Shown one piece after another: positions 49,036 through 60,400 of a stretch of DNA of 64,000 nt; within the stretch, counting starts at the first letter, position 1, and the number at the start of each line of letters is the position of its first letter. A model generated the notes under the pieces. That model ran no database searches. It was not told the DNA's origin and saw only the letters and a list, made by a program, of their open reading frames with translations. Location: NCBI RefSeq assembly GCF_020026925.1, contig NZ_JAIQDW010000022.1, forward strand, positions 1 through 64,000. Direction: 5' to 3'. The stretch comes from Flavobacterium hibisci (lineage in GTDB: Bacteria; Bacteroidota; Bacteroidia; Flavobacteriales; Flavobacteriaceae). The position numbers and the translations under genes are program-made.

Positions 49036-52000
49036 TTATCTTTTTAGACTAAAGTGACCTTTTGTTTCACGCCCATCTTCAAATTTTGCCGAATACCAAT
49101 AATCGTCAGCAGGCATGGGTATTCCGTTAAATGTACCATCCCATCCCGAGCCTAAAGGAGAAATTTGGTTAATCAGTTTTCCATATCTGTCAAAAATATA
49201 AATGATTGATTTGGAATAAAAATCCTTGCTTACGCCTTTTATATTCCAGGTATCGTTATGACCATCTCCATTTGGAGTAAAAAACTTTGGAGCTCCGAGA
49301 ACAGCAATTACTTTTTCAGTTATTCCGCACCCATTCATATCTTTAATATAAACAGTATGAAAACCAATATCAACATTTTGGAACACATTTGAATCCTGAT
49401 AAGGACCATTTGAATCCGAAATACTGTATACATAATGTCCAGGTCCATTTACATCTATCACAACTGAATTGTTCTCGCTTAAATCTTTAATTTTAATTTC
49501 GTTAATACCGGCAATATCCGATGCTGTGACTTTTATAGTTCGGGTTCTCGAACAATTATTTGTATTTTTTACTTCAACGCTATATTCTCCTTGCTTATCC
49601 ACTTCAATTGAATAATTTATAGCTCCGGAGATGGTATTTCCATTCAAAAACCATTGATAGGTATACTCATTTATTGGCGTACCGTCATTAATTCCCGCTT
49701 CAAGTCTGACCATAAATTCAGGTAAATTAGTACAGACAATTTCATTTTCCAGACCGTCAATGTTTAAATCTATATTTGGGAATGGATTTACTACTAACTC
49801 AAAAGTTACATATCCAAAACACTCATTTGACAAAGAATTTTCAACCCTTGCCCATATTTTCTGTTTATTTGGATATCCAATATTTCGATAATTTGCGATA
49901 TTTTCAATTGCCAATGAATTACTGAAAGCATCTGTTTCCGCCAGGAAATCTGCCTCATTTTTATAATAACTTATCGTATAATTTGATCCGGAAGCAGGAA
50001 GCGTATTTTTAATTTGCTGTGTTACATTACTAAAATCAAAAGCTGAAATACCATCTGTGTCTACACTGACTCCATCTATAAAATCATCACAAACCTGATA
50101 ACCAGCAATTTGAAAACTATTCGGTATTTGAGTCACTGAAACAAACAGATTTAATTGTGACACACTAAAACAACCATTTGCATTTTCAGTACGAACATAA
50201 ATAACTCTGTCAGAAGTTTTATAAGCTAAAGGATTTGCAATTAATGATATGTTGTCTTTTGATACTGCTGCTGCAAAAGTGGTGTAATAAGTGAATTTTT
50301 CCAGTGCGGAATTGACTGAAATATCGTTATTTTTCTGTATTAGATTAAATGTTGAAATACCATCCGTATCGTCATCACACTGTACAAGAGTTATTGGAGA
50401 ATTAACCGTTGGCAAAGCTAATAATGTCAAAGTTGCAGCATCCGAATATAATCCGCATGAATTGCCTGTACGGCTCAAAAACACCCTGTATTGATAGGCA
50501 TTCATTGATTTCAAAACATTAGAAACTGTTAAGTAAGAAGAATTTACCCCTGAGTATGTTGCCGTATTTACCAAATCATTCCAGGTTGTACCGCCATCAG
50601 TAGAAATCTGCCATTGATAACCGGAAATTGAAGCAGCAACAATTGTAAAAACAGTGTTTTGTAATTCGCAAACCGATTTGTTTTCTGGTTGCTTATCGAT
50701 AATAATAGGCGCAGGAATCGTATAATTCAAATTTGGACTACTATAACCAGTCCCACTAGTAACGATTCCATTTTTATTTACTGCCGGAGGAGCAGCCGAT
50801 CCCAAAAAATGATCGTTATTCCCATCCATAAATCCAGCTTCTGTAACGTCAGGGCAAAGGTCGTTATCGCTATCTGTTTCGATATAATTATAAACGTTGT
50901 CTAAATCAGTATCTGTTATACTGTAATTTATTTTTCCGCTTTCGGGAGTAGTTTCCACAGCATTAGCCAGTCCGTTTGAACCAAAATTATTCCCGTCTAT
51001 TACACCATCCCTATTTACATCTGCAGCGTTACTTCCGGATTCAATCAAGTCATAAATTCCGTCATTGTCGCTATCCAGATCTAAATAATCAGGAATAGCA
51101 TCATTATCAAAATCCGAAGGTATCAATCCGTTTCCAAAACTGTCATCAATCCCGTCATGATTGGTATCAATATTAGAAACTACTTTTAAATTTACACCTA
51201 GTGCTTCAACAGCATCAGGAATACCATCATTATCGCTGTCCAGATCTAACTGATCCGGAATTCCGTCATTATCCGAATCTTTAGAAACACAAACCAAATA
51301 GAATTTTAAAGATGTTCTATTTAATAATATATCAGAAAGGTTTTGATGTTTAAAACTAATTATTTTAGACTCATTTGTTAAAAATTTAAAAGTTCCTGTG
51401 CCAGCTGCTAATGGGGCAGCACCATTCAACCTAAAACGAATTTCAAAAGATGAAAATTCAGTTACACCACTTTCATAAAAACCATCATAATTAGTGTCGA
51501 TCAATAATTGGTTGTTTGGATTTAATACCGTTACTGTTTTATTTATTTCTGAACTCACCACATATTCCGCTGTAGAATTCAGTAAATCAGCAGCATTTCC
51601 TACTGAAATATATTCCAGTCCTATTGACGCAGGCTGAGCGAAAGTCATCGTATATTTTACCCAATTTGTTTTTCCGGCTGGTACTTCACTAACGAAACTT
51701 CCATCAGGACTTCCTAAAAAGGACATAAAACCAGATGTTGCTGAAGTAGTTATTGTCCCAGCAAATGAATTTGTATAAGTACCGCCAATGGAAATAGTAT
51801 TTAAAGTTAATTTAGAAAGATCTATATTCTGATTTCCAAACGATTCAGTACAATTCGCTATTCCATCCCCGTCATTATCAAGATCTATATTATCATTGAC
51901 TTTGTCATCATCCCTATCTGCAGGACAATCACTTACAGGAATTTCATCCGAAAAAAATTCAGTCCCACAAGCTGATAAGGTCGCTCTTACTTTGTAATAT

Positions 52001-53562
52001 CCCGGCTGCGTTGGTAAATAACTGTTTGAAGTAGCTCCTGGAATTTCTGTATCATTAAAATACCACTGAAACACGTCAAACCCAGCTACAGAACTCACAT
52101 TAAGCCTCACATTCGGGATACAGCCTGATTGGGCTATACTCAATTGCTGAAAATTGATTTCGGGTTTAAAAGTAAATCCAGAGTAATAACCTCCAAATGT
52201 TGCTGCATCATCACTTCCATATGCCGCTAAATATAACTGTGAAGTCGAAAAAACAGATACATCTCCGATTAGTCCGGTTATAACATAACATTCATATTCA
52301 GCATTTCCTGTTACAGCAGTGGGTCCTGAAACATTTACTTTTCTACGTAATGCTGCTAAAGTATAAGGTATTTTATTCTCTATAAAATTTAAATCTGATC
52401 CTGCTTTAGTGATAAGTGTGACCCTGCCTTTAAAAATGCGATTACCAACCGACTCAATTGCCGGAATATTATCGATCGATTTTGGACTCTGACAGCTTAA
52501 AGGCGGGACAAAAAACATTTCCTGATTAGCCTCATCCCCTCTTAAATCATCACCTATGCTCTGATAAGCGAAGATGTTTTTGCTGGAGCGCACATACAAA
52601 TTACCCTGAGCATTATAGTCTGACCCTAAAAGCGAAATGTATTCTCCGGCATCGATAGAATAAGCCGAAGTTGCAGAACCATTCAAAAATATTTCAGTAT
52701 TATCTTCATGAGCTATTAATATTACCTTCTCTACGTCTGGCGAACCTGTACTTTTAATAAATATATACTCGGTACCAGTTCTTTCTGCCGACACAATCTG
52801 GTCAATCCCAAGATCTACATTATTTCTAATCAAACCATTTGACCCTGCAAAAGAACCACAATTTACAGCTATAAGCTTGTTTGATGTAATTAATACACCA
52901 ATAAGTGCATCATTATTAGCAGGCAGGGGACCTTTTACTGCAATAGTATAACTTTCACCACTATTGAGAGTAATACTCGAAAGCGAGTTTCCGGTAAGGG
53001 TATTATTAATCAGGATAGCACCTGTTTTAATGTCTTTAAAATTGATTGTAGTATTGTTTTCAGTAGCTAAAACAGATGCGAATGTCAAATGTCTATCTGA
53101 ATAGCCTTCATTTAATTTATTGGTAAGACCGCTAATTCTGAACTGCGTTCCCAGGGCTGCCAGCCCTTTTGAAACTATTTCACTTGCCTGATTTCCAGTT
53201 CTGTCAGTAATACGTAATGTGGCATACACAACATCTCCGGCTTCGATAGTATAACCCCGATTCGACTGAATATTGCTTACATCAAACTCTTCAAGAACGA
53301 ATTGTTTTGAATTATGCGCATTAATATCAAAAATATAAGGTACATCTCTCGAAACTATTCCTTTAAAAGATGCTCCTCCTATTTCGTTTATTATAAAATT
53401 AACCGGGGTTGAACTTGGAGTAGAAATATAAATATATTGCTGACCTACCGGCACACCTGCTGAAGCCACTACAGGCGGAATATAATGCGTTTTACTAAAT
53501 TGCGAAAAACCCAGAAAAGGTACAAATAGTAAAAAAAGATATAAAAGTATATTTTTTAGCAT
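49036..53562 (-). CDS. Large secreted adhesin-like protein with type IX (type B) sorting domain
   Basis: A 1508-residue exported protein. Signal peptide (about 1-20), an IgGFc-binding-like N-terminal region (about 25-470, GQQYIYISTPSSTPVNFIIN), a TSP type-3 calcium-binding stretch (DRDDDKVNDNIDLDNDGDGI; SDNDGIPDQLDLDSDNDGIP and similar up to about 910), Ig-like domains, and a C-terminal gliding-motility-type domain (FFTPNGDGHNDTWNI, SIIYIFDRYGKLINQISPLG, WDGTFNGIPMPADDYWY). The last marks secretion by the type IX system with type-B CTD. A surface or extracellular adhesin is inferred. Confidence 0.9.
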   Translation of the reverse strand: MLKNILLYLFLLFVPFLGFSQFSKTHYIPPVVASAGVPVGQQYIYISTPSSTPVNFIINEIGGASFKGIVSRDVPYIFDINAHNSKQFVLEEFDVSNIQSNRGYTIEAGDVVYATLRITDRTGNQASEIVSKGLAALGTQFRISGLTNKLNEGYSDRHLTFASVLATENNTTINFKDIKTGAILINNTLTGNSLSSITLNSGESYTIAVKGPLPANNDALIGVLITSNKLIAVNCGSFAGSNGLIRNNVDLGIDQIVSAERTGTEYIFIKSTGSPDVEKVILIAHEDNTEIFLNGSATSAYSIDAGEYISLLGSDYNAQGNLYVRSSKNIFAYQSIGDDLRGDEANQEMFFVPPLSCQSPKSIDNIPAIESVGNRIFKGRVTLITKAGSDLNFIENKIPYTLAALRRKVNVSGPTAVTGNAEYECYVITGLIGDVSVFSTSQLYLAAYGSDDAATFGGYYSGFTFKPEINFQQLSIAQSGCIPNVRLNVSSVAGFDVFQWYFNDTEIPGATSNSYLPTQPGYYKVRATLSACGTEFFSDEIPVSDCPADRDDDKVNDNIDLDNDGDGIANCTESFGNQNIDLSKLTLNTISIGGTYTNSFAGTITTSATSGFMSFLGSPDGSFVSEVPAGKTNWVKYTMTFAQPASIGLEYISVGNAADLLNSTAEYVVSSEINKTVTVLNPNNQLLIDTNYDGFYESGVTEFSSFEIRFRLNGAAPLAAGTGTFKFLTNESKIISFKHQNLSDILLNRTSLKFYLVCVSKDSDNDGIPDQLDLDSDNDGIPDAVEALGVNLKVVSNIDTNHDGIDDSFGNGLIPSDFDNDAIPDYLDLDSDNDGIYDLIESGSNAADVNRDGVIDGNNFGSNGLANAVETTPESGKINYSITDTDLDNVYNYIETDSDNDLCPDVTEAGFMDGNNDHFLGSAAPPAVNKNGIVTSGTGYSSPNLNYTIPAPIIIDKQPENKSVCELQNTVFTIVAASISGYQWQISTDGGTTWNDLVNTATYSGVNSSYLTVSNVLKSMNAYQYRVFLSRTGNSCGLYSDAATLTLLALPTVNSPITLVQCDDDTDGISTFNLIQKNNDISVNSALEKFTYYTTFAAAVSKDNISLIANPLAYKTSDRVIYVRTENANGCFSVSQLNLFVSVTQIPNSFQIAGYQVCDDFIDGVSVDTDGISAFDFSNVTQQIKNTLPASGSNYTISYYKNEADFLAETDAFSNSLAIENIANYRNIGYPNKQKIWARVENSLSNECFGYVTFELVVNPFPNIDLNIDGLENEIVCTNLPEFMVRLEAGINDGTPINEYTYQWFLNGNTISGAINYSIEVDKQGEYSVEVKNTNNCSRTRTIKVTASDIAGINEIKIKDLSENNSVVIDVNGPGHYVYSISDSNGPYQDSNVFQNVDIGFHTVYIKDMNGCGITEKVIAVLGAPKFFTPNGDGHNDTWNIKGVSKDFYSKSIIYIFDRYGKLINQISPLGSGWDGTFNGIPMPADDYWYSAKFEDGRETKGHFSLKR

Positions 53563-53683
53563 ATTTTAAAAGTAATGATTTTTGCATTATTTTTAAAATC
53601 AAAGCATTTTTTTACCGCTTTTCATAAAACTATTTATCAGAATATATTCAAATAATCTGAAAAAAACTACATTATCCGGAATA

Positions 53684-54520
53684 CTACAAATCTCTTTTTT
53701 TCAGTATTTTATATGAAAAGTAAACGAACAAAAACGTCCAGGCTAAAACAATCAGAACTGAAAAATAATCAACACTATAATCCTTCACATTATCAACTCC
53801 CATTTGATTGCCAATAGTTTTAATTACTGACAATCTTGTAAATGGTTCAATAATTAAATTTGACATGGCTTCTAATGGAAAAAACTTCATAATAGTATAT
53901 CCAATAGAGCTGTCAGGGAATATTTTAAATACTAAAACACCTTTCAAAATTCCTTCCAATATGCTCCAAACCAAAAGAAATCCCAATGCAAAAGCAGATC
54001 GTTTTACTAAAATTCCTAAGAACAAACAGAAAGAAAAGAAGCCCGTCAACTTTATAAAAAAAGCCAGAAGATAATCTAAATCAGTACAAATAATTCCAAA
54101 TTCAGTATAAGATGAAAAACAAAGTCCTAAAATAAGACTCATTACGAAAACGAATATCGTCGAGCAAAATGCGAAAACAACAACTGTAAAGAATTTAGAC
54201 AACACAAATTCTTTTTTGCTTAGCCCATCAATCAAATTCTGTTTTAAAGTCCCGTAACTATATTCATTCGCCATCATAGAAACAATAACAATAGCCAGAA
54301 AAAATTTCAGCCATGCGGCTACATACGTATTAAAATGCCAAATAAAAGGAAAATTAAAAATTCCCATTTCTGCTAAGTGGAATCTAAAAATTCCCAAATC
54401 AAATTTTATTGACGCAATTAAAGCTATAAATGAAAGTAAAATGAAATACGTTAGGGTCAATACTTTACTGGCTTTGTTTTTCCAGATCTTTTGGAACTCT
54501 ATTGAAATAAGTCTGTTCAT
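53684..54520 (-). CDS. ABC-2 type transporter permease
   Basis: A 278-residue inner-membrane permease with six hydrophobic segments. It begins MNRLISIEFQKIWKNKASKV and has the ABC-2 cue EYSYGTLKQNLIDGLSKKEF between helices 2 and 3. Its start is 3 nt downstream of the ATPase gene. Substrate unknown; such two-gene exporters often move peptides or serve in stress or bacteriocin immunity. Confidence 0.9.
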   Translation of the reverse strand: MNRLISIEFQKIWKNKASKVLTLTYFILLSFIALIASIKFDLGIFRFHLAEMGIFNFPFIWHFNTYVAAWLKFFLAIVIVSMMANEYSYGTLKQNLIDGLSKKEFVLSKFFTVVVFAFCSTIFVFVMSLILGLCFSSYTEFGIICTDLDYLLAFFIKLTGFFSFCLFLGILVKRSAFALGFLLVWSILEGILKGVLVFKIFPDSSIGYTIMKFFPLEAMSNLIIEPFTRLSVIKTIGNQMGVDNVKDYSVDYFSVLIVLAWTFLFVYFSYKILKKRDL

Positions 54521-54523
54521 GGT

Positions 54524-55435
54524 TTAGTTATTTTGAGCGTTGGCATTTTTGGTTAATTCTAAAAACTGTGCTTCTAAACTGTTTTTCCGCTTCACTAAAT
54601 GGCTTAGGGCAATATCTTTTGAGAATAAAAATTTATTTAGTTCAGAAGCTGACAATTCAGATTTTAAATAAACCGAAATTTTCCCTTCTTCTTCGGCAAT
54701 TCTGTCAACTGCAGGATGTTCATTCAAAACCGATTTTAAAGTTTCATTATCCTCAGACTGAACTTCAAAGAAACCTTCATTGGCAGACATTCCGTCAACA
54801 GAGCCTGAATACAGCATCTCTCCTTTTCGCAAAACCACAACATGCGAACACACTTTTTCAACTTCATCCAATAAATGTGAAGCCAGTAGAATAGTCGTTC
54901 CCTGCGACGCAATTTTTTTAATAATATCACGAATCTGATGAATCCCCTGTGGATCTAATCCGTTTGTAGGTTCATCCAAAATTAAAATTTCAGGATCATT
55001 TAAAAGTGCCGAAGCAATAGCCAGACGCTGCTTCATTCCTAAAGAAAAAGTACTGAATTTACTGTTTTTCCTTTCTGTCAGACCAACAAGATCAAGCTTT
55101 TCATTTATTTTAGAATAATCAATGCTTTTTATTTTGCAGACTAATTTCAGGTTTTCTTCAGCGGTCATATAAGGATAAAAATTAGGGCGCTCTATTATTG
55201 CGCCTACTTTTTTTAAAGCTTCATGGGTTTGCATTTTTCCACCAAACCAGCTATAATTCCCAGATGTCCGGTTTACAACATTCAGAACAATTCCTAAAGT
55301 AGTTGATTTTCCGCTTCCGTTTGGTCCTAAAATACCGTAAACGCGTCCTTTTTGTATTTCAAAAGATATATTTTTCAAGGCCTGAATTCGCCCATATCTT
55401 TTATGAAGATTTTCAATTGTGAGTATGGTTTCCAA
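54524..55435 (-). CDS. ABC transporter ATP-binding protein
   Basis: A 303-residue ATPase. Walker A GILGPNGSGKSTTLG, signature FSLGMKQRLAIA, Walker B EILILDEPTNGLDPQG, and switch His in LLASHLLDEVE. A C-terminal extension of about 80 residues (from KGEMLYSGSVDGMSANEGFF) is normal for drug/bacitracin-type ATPases. Co-transcribed with the permease. Confidence 0.94.
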   Translation of the reverse strand: METILTIENLHKRYGRIQALKNISFEIQKGRVYGILGPNGSGKSTTLGIVLNVVNRTSGNYSWFGGKMQTHEALKKVGAIIERPNFYPYMTAEENLKLVCKIKSIDYSKINEKLDLVGLTERKNSKFSTFSLGMKQRLAIASALLNDPEILILDEPTNGLDPQGIHQIRDIIKKIASQGTTILLASHLLDEVEKVCSHVVVLRKGEMLYSGSVDGMSANEGFFEVQSEDNETLKSVLNEHPAVDRIAEEEGKISVYLKSELSASELNKFLFSKDIALSHLVKRKNSLEAQFLELTKNANAQNN

Positions 55436-55506
55436 ATTTATTTCGGTTTTAGTTTTTTAGTAAGACGTTTCAACTTAGATATTGTTACTCTAAATATAAA
55501 TTAATG

Positions 55507-55514
55507 TAAATTTG
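55507..55514 (+). promoter_or_regulatory. -7 promoter box of the kinase-like gene
   Basis: TAAATTTG matches TAnnTTTG, 18 bp before the ATG at 55532. Confidence 0.55.
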
Positions 55515-55531
55515 CATTAAAGATATTGAAA

Positions 55532-56584
55532 ATGAGCGAGCCTTTAATGCTGTTAAAAAAACCTACCTACCCTCTGACGCAGCCTCTTTTAAGTTACTTA
55601 GAACGATACGAAAGAATCTCTAAAGTTTCTGTGTTTTATGACGACTTATTGCGCTTTTCAGGTTCTATAAATGTATATGATAAGAATGATGCTGACACTT
55701 TATGGATCAGAGTCTATTATAATGAATTTGAAAGAAATGAAATTGATCTGAACCTGAAGAAAATATATTCTCTTTTACATTCTGACGGAAATAGCGAAAT
55801 TATCCAGTTTCTTAATATTGATGCCATTGATTACTGCACATTTGGCAATTCAAAACCTTTCCGGATTAAGGTTCGAAATATTCTTAATGACAATTACGTT
55901 CATTTTTATATTAAAAAAGCGGATGCTTCCAGAATTTATGGACTGGAATTAGAAGATATTTTATCTCCTGACAAAATCAACTTTCTGGTTTATAATGATA
56001 CGCTGATTGAAGAACATATTATCGGCATTCCGGGTGATGTTTTCATGGGCTCTTTATTGGATTCCTGTACAGAAACCGAAAAATCACAAATCGCAAAAGA
56101 GTTTGTAAAATTCAATGAACGCTGTATGATTAGGCTTTTAGGCGATATGCGGGCTTATAATTATGTAATCGTACCAATTCATGATTTTGATCAGGTAGTG
56201 TATAAAATTCGTCCGATTGATTTTGACCAGCAATGTTACGAAGGCAATTTTAAAGTGTATCGTCCTCAGTTTTTCAAAGAAAATTATCCGATGATAAAAC
56301 TGATTAAGGAAAAGCTCGAAGAACGCTCTATTATTCAATACAAAGATGAAGAACGTGCTATTTTAGCAAAGCGAATCCATTCTGCCGAAAACAGAATTAA
56401 AAAGCTTTTAAACATCATGTGTCACGATACCATTTCAACGGAAGAACATTTGAATCAGCTAAAAATGGAATTGTACCGTTATACTAATGATATGAAATTT
56501 AAAAATGCAAAATCGATGGGGCATATCATGCATGCCGCTTTTGAATTTATCACTCGTAATTTTAAAAACACCAACCTGATTTAA
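55532..56584 (+). CDS. Conserved protein of unknown function, possibly kinase-like
   Basis: A 350-residue cytoplasmic protein that I do not recognise by name. The segment LGDMRAYNYVIVPIHDFDQV followed by IRPIDFDQQCYEG (about 205-240) resembles the catalytic HxDxxxxN...DxD region of protein-kinase-like/phosphotransferase folds, with D at IDFD as possible metal ligand. The N-terminus (KPTYPLTQPLLSYLERYERI) and C-terminus (YTNDMKFKNAKSMGHIMHAA) have no motif. ATG 55532 is used; a TTG at 55526 is also in frame. It is 11 nt upstream of a lipoprotein gene and divergent from an ABC exporter. Confidence 0.65.
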   Translation: MSEPLMLLKKPTYPLTQPLLSYLERYERISKVSVFYDDLLRFSGSINVYDKNDADTLWIRVYYNEFERNEIDLNLKKIYSLLHSDGNSEIIQFLNIDAIDYCTFGNSKPFRIKVRNILNDNYVHFYIKKADASRIYGLELEDILSPDKINFLVYNDTLIEEHIIGIPGDVFMGSLLDSCTETEKSQIAKEFVKFNERCMIRLLGDMRAYNYVIVPIHDFDQVVYKIRPIDFDQQCYEGNFKVYRPQFFKENYPMIKLIKEKLEERSIIQYKDEERAILAKRIHSAENRIKKLLNIMCHDTISTEEHLNQLKMELYRYTNDMKFKNAKSMGHIMHAAFEFITRNFKNTNLI

Positions 56585-56595
56585 AAAATTATCTT

Positions 56596-57456
56596 ATGAA
56601 AAAGTCCTTCTTAATTGTAACTTCTCTCGTTTTACTCGCTTGCCAACAGCAATCAAATAGTGATTTAAAAACGCTTTATTCGCTTCCTAAAAAGCTTAAA
56701 GAAGTTTCAGGAATCACTTATTTCCCTGAGACTGATTTGATTTATACACTTGAAGACAGCGGCAATAAAAACGAAATTTACGCTATAAATTCAGAAGGAA
56801 AATTAGAAAAGACTATCGCCATTACAAACGCTCAAAACGTAGATTGGGAAGATATTACAAAAGATACAGCAGGAAATATTTACATAGGCGACTTTGGTAA
56901 TAACGATAATAAACGTCAGGATTTGTGTATTTATAAAATTGCCAAAAGTGAATTAAATAAAGAAAATGCCGTTGCTGAATATAAAGTTTCTTTTTCCTAT
57001 CCTGAGCAGACACAATTTCCGCCTAAGAAAAAAGAATTATTCTATGATGTTGAAGGTTTTTTTGAATACCGGAACTATTTTTATCTTTTTACCAAAAACC
57101 GTAGCAAAGGTTTTGACGGAACTGCATTTATTTACAAAATAGTAAATGCTCCGGGAACTCAAAAAGCGGTTAAAATTGGCGAATTTAAAACCTGCAATAA
57201 TTACAATCATTGTGTGCTAACAAGTGCAACAATTAGTCCGGATGGAAAAAAAATTGCATTGTTAAGTCACGATAAAATTGTACTATTCAAAGATTTCAGT
57301 GGGGATTCTTTTCACAAAGGAACTCAAAACGAAATTGCTTTAAATCATTTTTCACAAAAAGAAGCAGTTGTTTTTAAAGACAATACTACTTTATTAATTG
57401 CTGATGAAAAAACCAATAAAATCGGCGGCAATGTTTATGAATTGAAATTAAAATAA
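56596..57456 (+). CDS. Lipoprotein, beta-propeller-like, SdiA-regulated type
   Basis: A 286-residue lipoprotein: signal peptide and lipobox SLVLLACQQQ (Cys16). The mature part has repeated strands with KEVSGITYFPETDLIYTLED, GNIYIGDFGNNDNKRQ and CVLTSATISPDGKKIALLSH, which suggests a six- or seven-bladed propeller as in SdiA-regulated proteins. It is 11 nt after the kinase-like gene and ends where the phosphoesterase begins on the other strand. Role unknown. Confidence 0.8.
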   Translation: MKKSFLIVTSLVLLACQQQSNSDLKTLYSLPKKLKEVSGITYFPETDLIYTLEDSGNKNEIYAINSEGKLEKTIAITNAQNVDWEDITKDTAGNIYIGDFGNNDNKRQDLCIYKIAKSELNKENAVAEYKVSFSYPEQTQFPPKKKELFYDVEGFFEYRNYFYLFTKNRSKGFDGTAFIYKIVNAPGTQKAVKIGEFKTCNNYNHCVLTSATISPDGKKIALLSHDKIVLFKDFSGDSFHKGTQNEIALNHFSQKEAVVFKDNTTLLIADEKTNKIGGNVYELKLK

Positions 57457-60400
57457 CTAAAAACTATAAGCGGCTCCTACAACAACCCTTCCTCTTTCGT
57501 CCGGTGATTGAAAATAGGAAACTCTCGCTGTAATTAGATTTATTCCGTTAATCCAGATTCCGCCGCCAAAATCGTTGTGCCATTTTTTTGAATCTTCACC
57601 ATCAAGCCAAATACGTCCATAATCAAATCCTGCTAAAATTCCATAGGTCAAAGGAGCAATTGTTTTTCGAATTTTGCCAAGACTTAGACGTAAATCCGTG
57701 CTTTGTGAATAAGACGTATTTCCTAAAAATCGTTCTGTTCTGTAACCGCGTAAATCTTTGTCTCCGCCTAAAGTCACACCCTGATAAAATTCGTAGTTAT
57801 TATTTAAAATCGCTTTTGTCTTAAACAAAGTTGCAAAAACTAATTTCCCATGCGAATCAATTTTATGCACAAAGCTTAAACTACTTTCGACAGTAGGGAA
57901 ATTTTGTTTAGAATTATCCAGATTTGTCAGCCAGCTGCCTGAAATCATAAAACCCATTCCTAACGAAGGTTTTGAAGCAAAATCAGCATTTTTAAAACTA
58001 TATTTTATGGTTGCACCTGCAAATTGCTGGCCTTCGAAAACATCAGGATTTACAACACCAGGCACATCAATAAAACGTCCTTCTGTATCGTCAACTTTCA
58101 TTTTTTCAAAAACAGGCTGAAAACTCAATTCACTTCCATAACGGCCAACGTGTCTTACAGCAGGTGCCACTCTTAATTTCTGGATACGAACACGATTGAA
58201 ATCCATTCCTAAATCCTTATCGTCATTTACTGTTTCATTTCCATATCCAAAATAATTGATTGCAAAATTTGGCGTAGTATATTTTGCTTCAACGTCAATA
58301 ATCCAATTTCCTAATAATCCAGGGAAATGAGAGGTATAATCCAACTCAAAACCGCCTGTAGCAAAATAATAGAAACTATTTAAAACATGTCTTTGTGTAT
58401 ACGGATTTTGTTTAAAATTATTAACTGTATAATTAAGATTGATTCCTATTTTCACACCATCGTCAGGATTAAAGCCGGCGGTTGGTAAACCTGCAACAAC
58501 ATTATACTTCGGTTTTTCAAAATTATACAAATTTACATCGTAATCATCTGTAAGTACTTTTTGTGCTTTTTTATCAAGGTTGTAAGTATTGTTTTTTGAT
58601 TTAAAATCATAAATCCTAACTCTTTTCCCGTTATCAACAGCATATAAATCATTGTTTTGTCCTCCGATTAAACGAATTAAAATTCTTGAGTTATATTTTC
58701 CTTTTACTTCATAAACATCATCATCATCTAAACCGTAAATCCAAAGATTTTTAGTCAATTTATCATTATAAACTTTGGTATAAAGCAGTTCTTCACCCTC
58801 TTTTTTAAGACGATATACTTTTAGTTCGACGTTATTTTTAGAAATATGATTTAGAACAAACTTATCTTTTTTGTCTGTTCCTGCTATCATTACTGTTCGT
58901 GAAAGGACATCAGAATAGACTGCAGCATATTTTTGAAGCTCTTTTTTTCTGCTTTTCAGTTTTCGTTTTATATCTTCAATAGTTTCATCCTGTACTTCTT
59001 TTGGCAGGTTTTTAAAAGCATTATCAATATCAGCATCCGAAAGATGTTCCTGAATATACTTTGCCTGTGCAATCCAGTCGCTTTTATCGGCTACTCTCAC
59101 AAAAGCCAAATCTAACGGATAAGGTTCCCTATTAAGCCATTTTACATTATCAATTTTATCTTTAAAGGTTCGCATGTGTCGCAATGCAGGAATATTCATT
59201 AATAAAGAAAGCAAGGTGCCATCATATTTTGTAAAAGCCTGGTCACGATCACGCGGAATAGGTCTATATACAATTTTATCTCCTTCCTTATATTCTCCCC
59301 ATCGCCATTGATCCTGATGCCTGTCCCAATCACCAATAAGCATGTCAAACAATCGTGCTTTCATGTAATCTTTTTCATCAACACTATATTTTTCATCCTT
59401 ATGAAGATTTTTCATCATATCCTCTGTACTGATAATATCATTTGGTTTTCCAAAACTTCGGGTATCTTTTTGATTATCTGCTGCCCGTTCTTCGATCATG
59501 TATAATGCATCACCAAAATTTGAATTAAACTCTTTTAAGGCATTTTGTTTCGGAATATAATACAAAACCGGATTAGAATGTGCTAATCCTAATTTATCAG
59601 CCATATTTCCAATTGAAAAAGGTGTGTAAGGATGTGCCGTAGTGTAAAAGTCAAGCAAAAAATCCTCCGCATACGTATCCTGAAAATCTGTTTCGACATA
59701 CTGATCCTTAAAAGCAACAGATTGAAGAAACTGTGTGGCGCTCTTTTTTAAGGCACGCATAACGTATTCTCTTTTCTTAGAATCCACGACTCTTAATGAT
59801 ATTGATTGATGTCCGCCTCCTTCTCTTACCGGTTTTAAGCCTCCTTTCAGTGTATCCAGGGTTGCAGTTCGAGCTTCTATTGGAAGACTGTAATATTGAC
59901 GATAATGATTTCCAAAAAGAAATTTATGCACCGCACTTTTTCTGGTCATCTCTTCAGTATAAATTGAAGAAGAAACTGTTTTAGGAAAATCATTAGAGGC
60001 TTTTTTAGCCCAGTTAAATTCTTTTGCTTTTATAATTTCACGTTCAAAAAGCATTTTTTCTTTATTATTTTCATTGCCATAGAAGTTTACTTTTGCATCC
60101 CCGCTTTTAAACAAGGTCAATACTGCATAACCATTTCCTCCATAAGAAAAATCATTTGGATTTATTGCTCTTGCTGCTTCTGATTTTGAACCTGCCCCGC
60201 TAATAATCTGATTGATATTCTCGTTATTGATGAACTGGAGGTTGTGATCATGTCCCGAAACTACAATAATATTTTTTTGCCCCTGAATAAGTGCTTTAAT
60301 TCTTTTCGTAAGAATGGTGTATTGCTTATTCTGAAGATCCTGCGGACTAATTCCTGATGTTTTTCTAATCAAATTAATCATTGAACCAATAACTGGAAGC

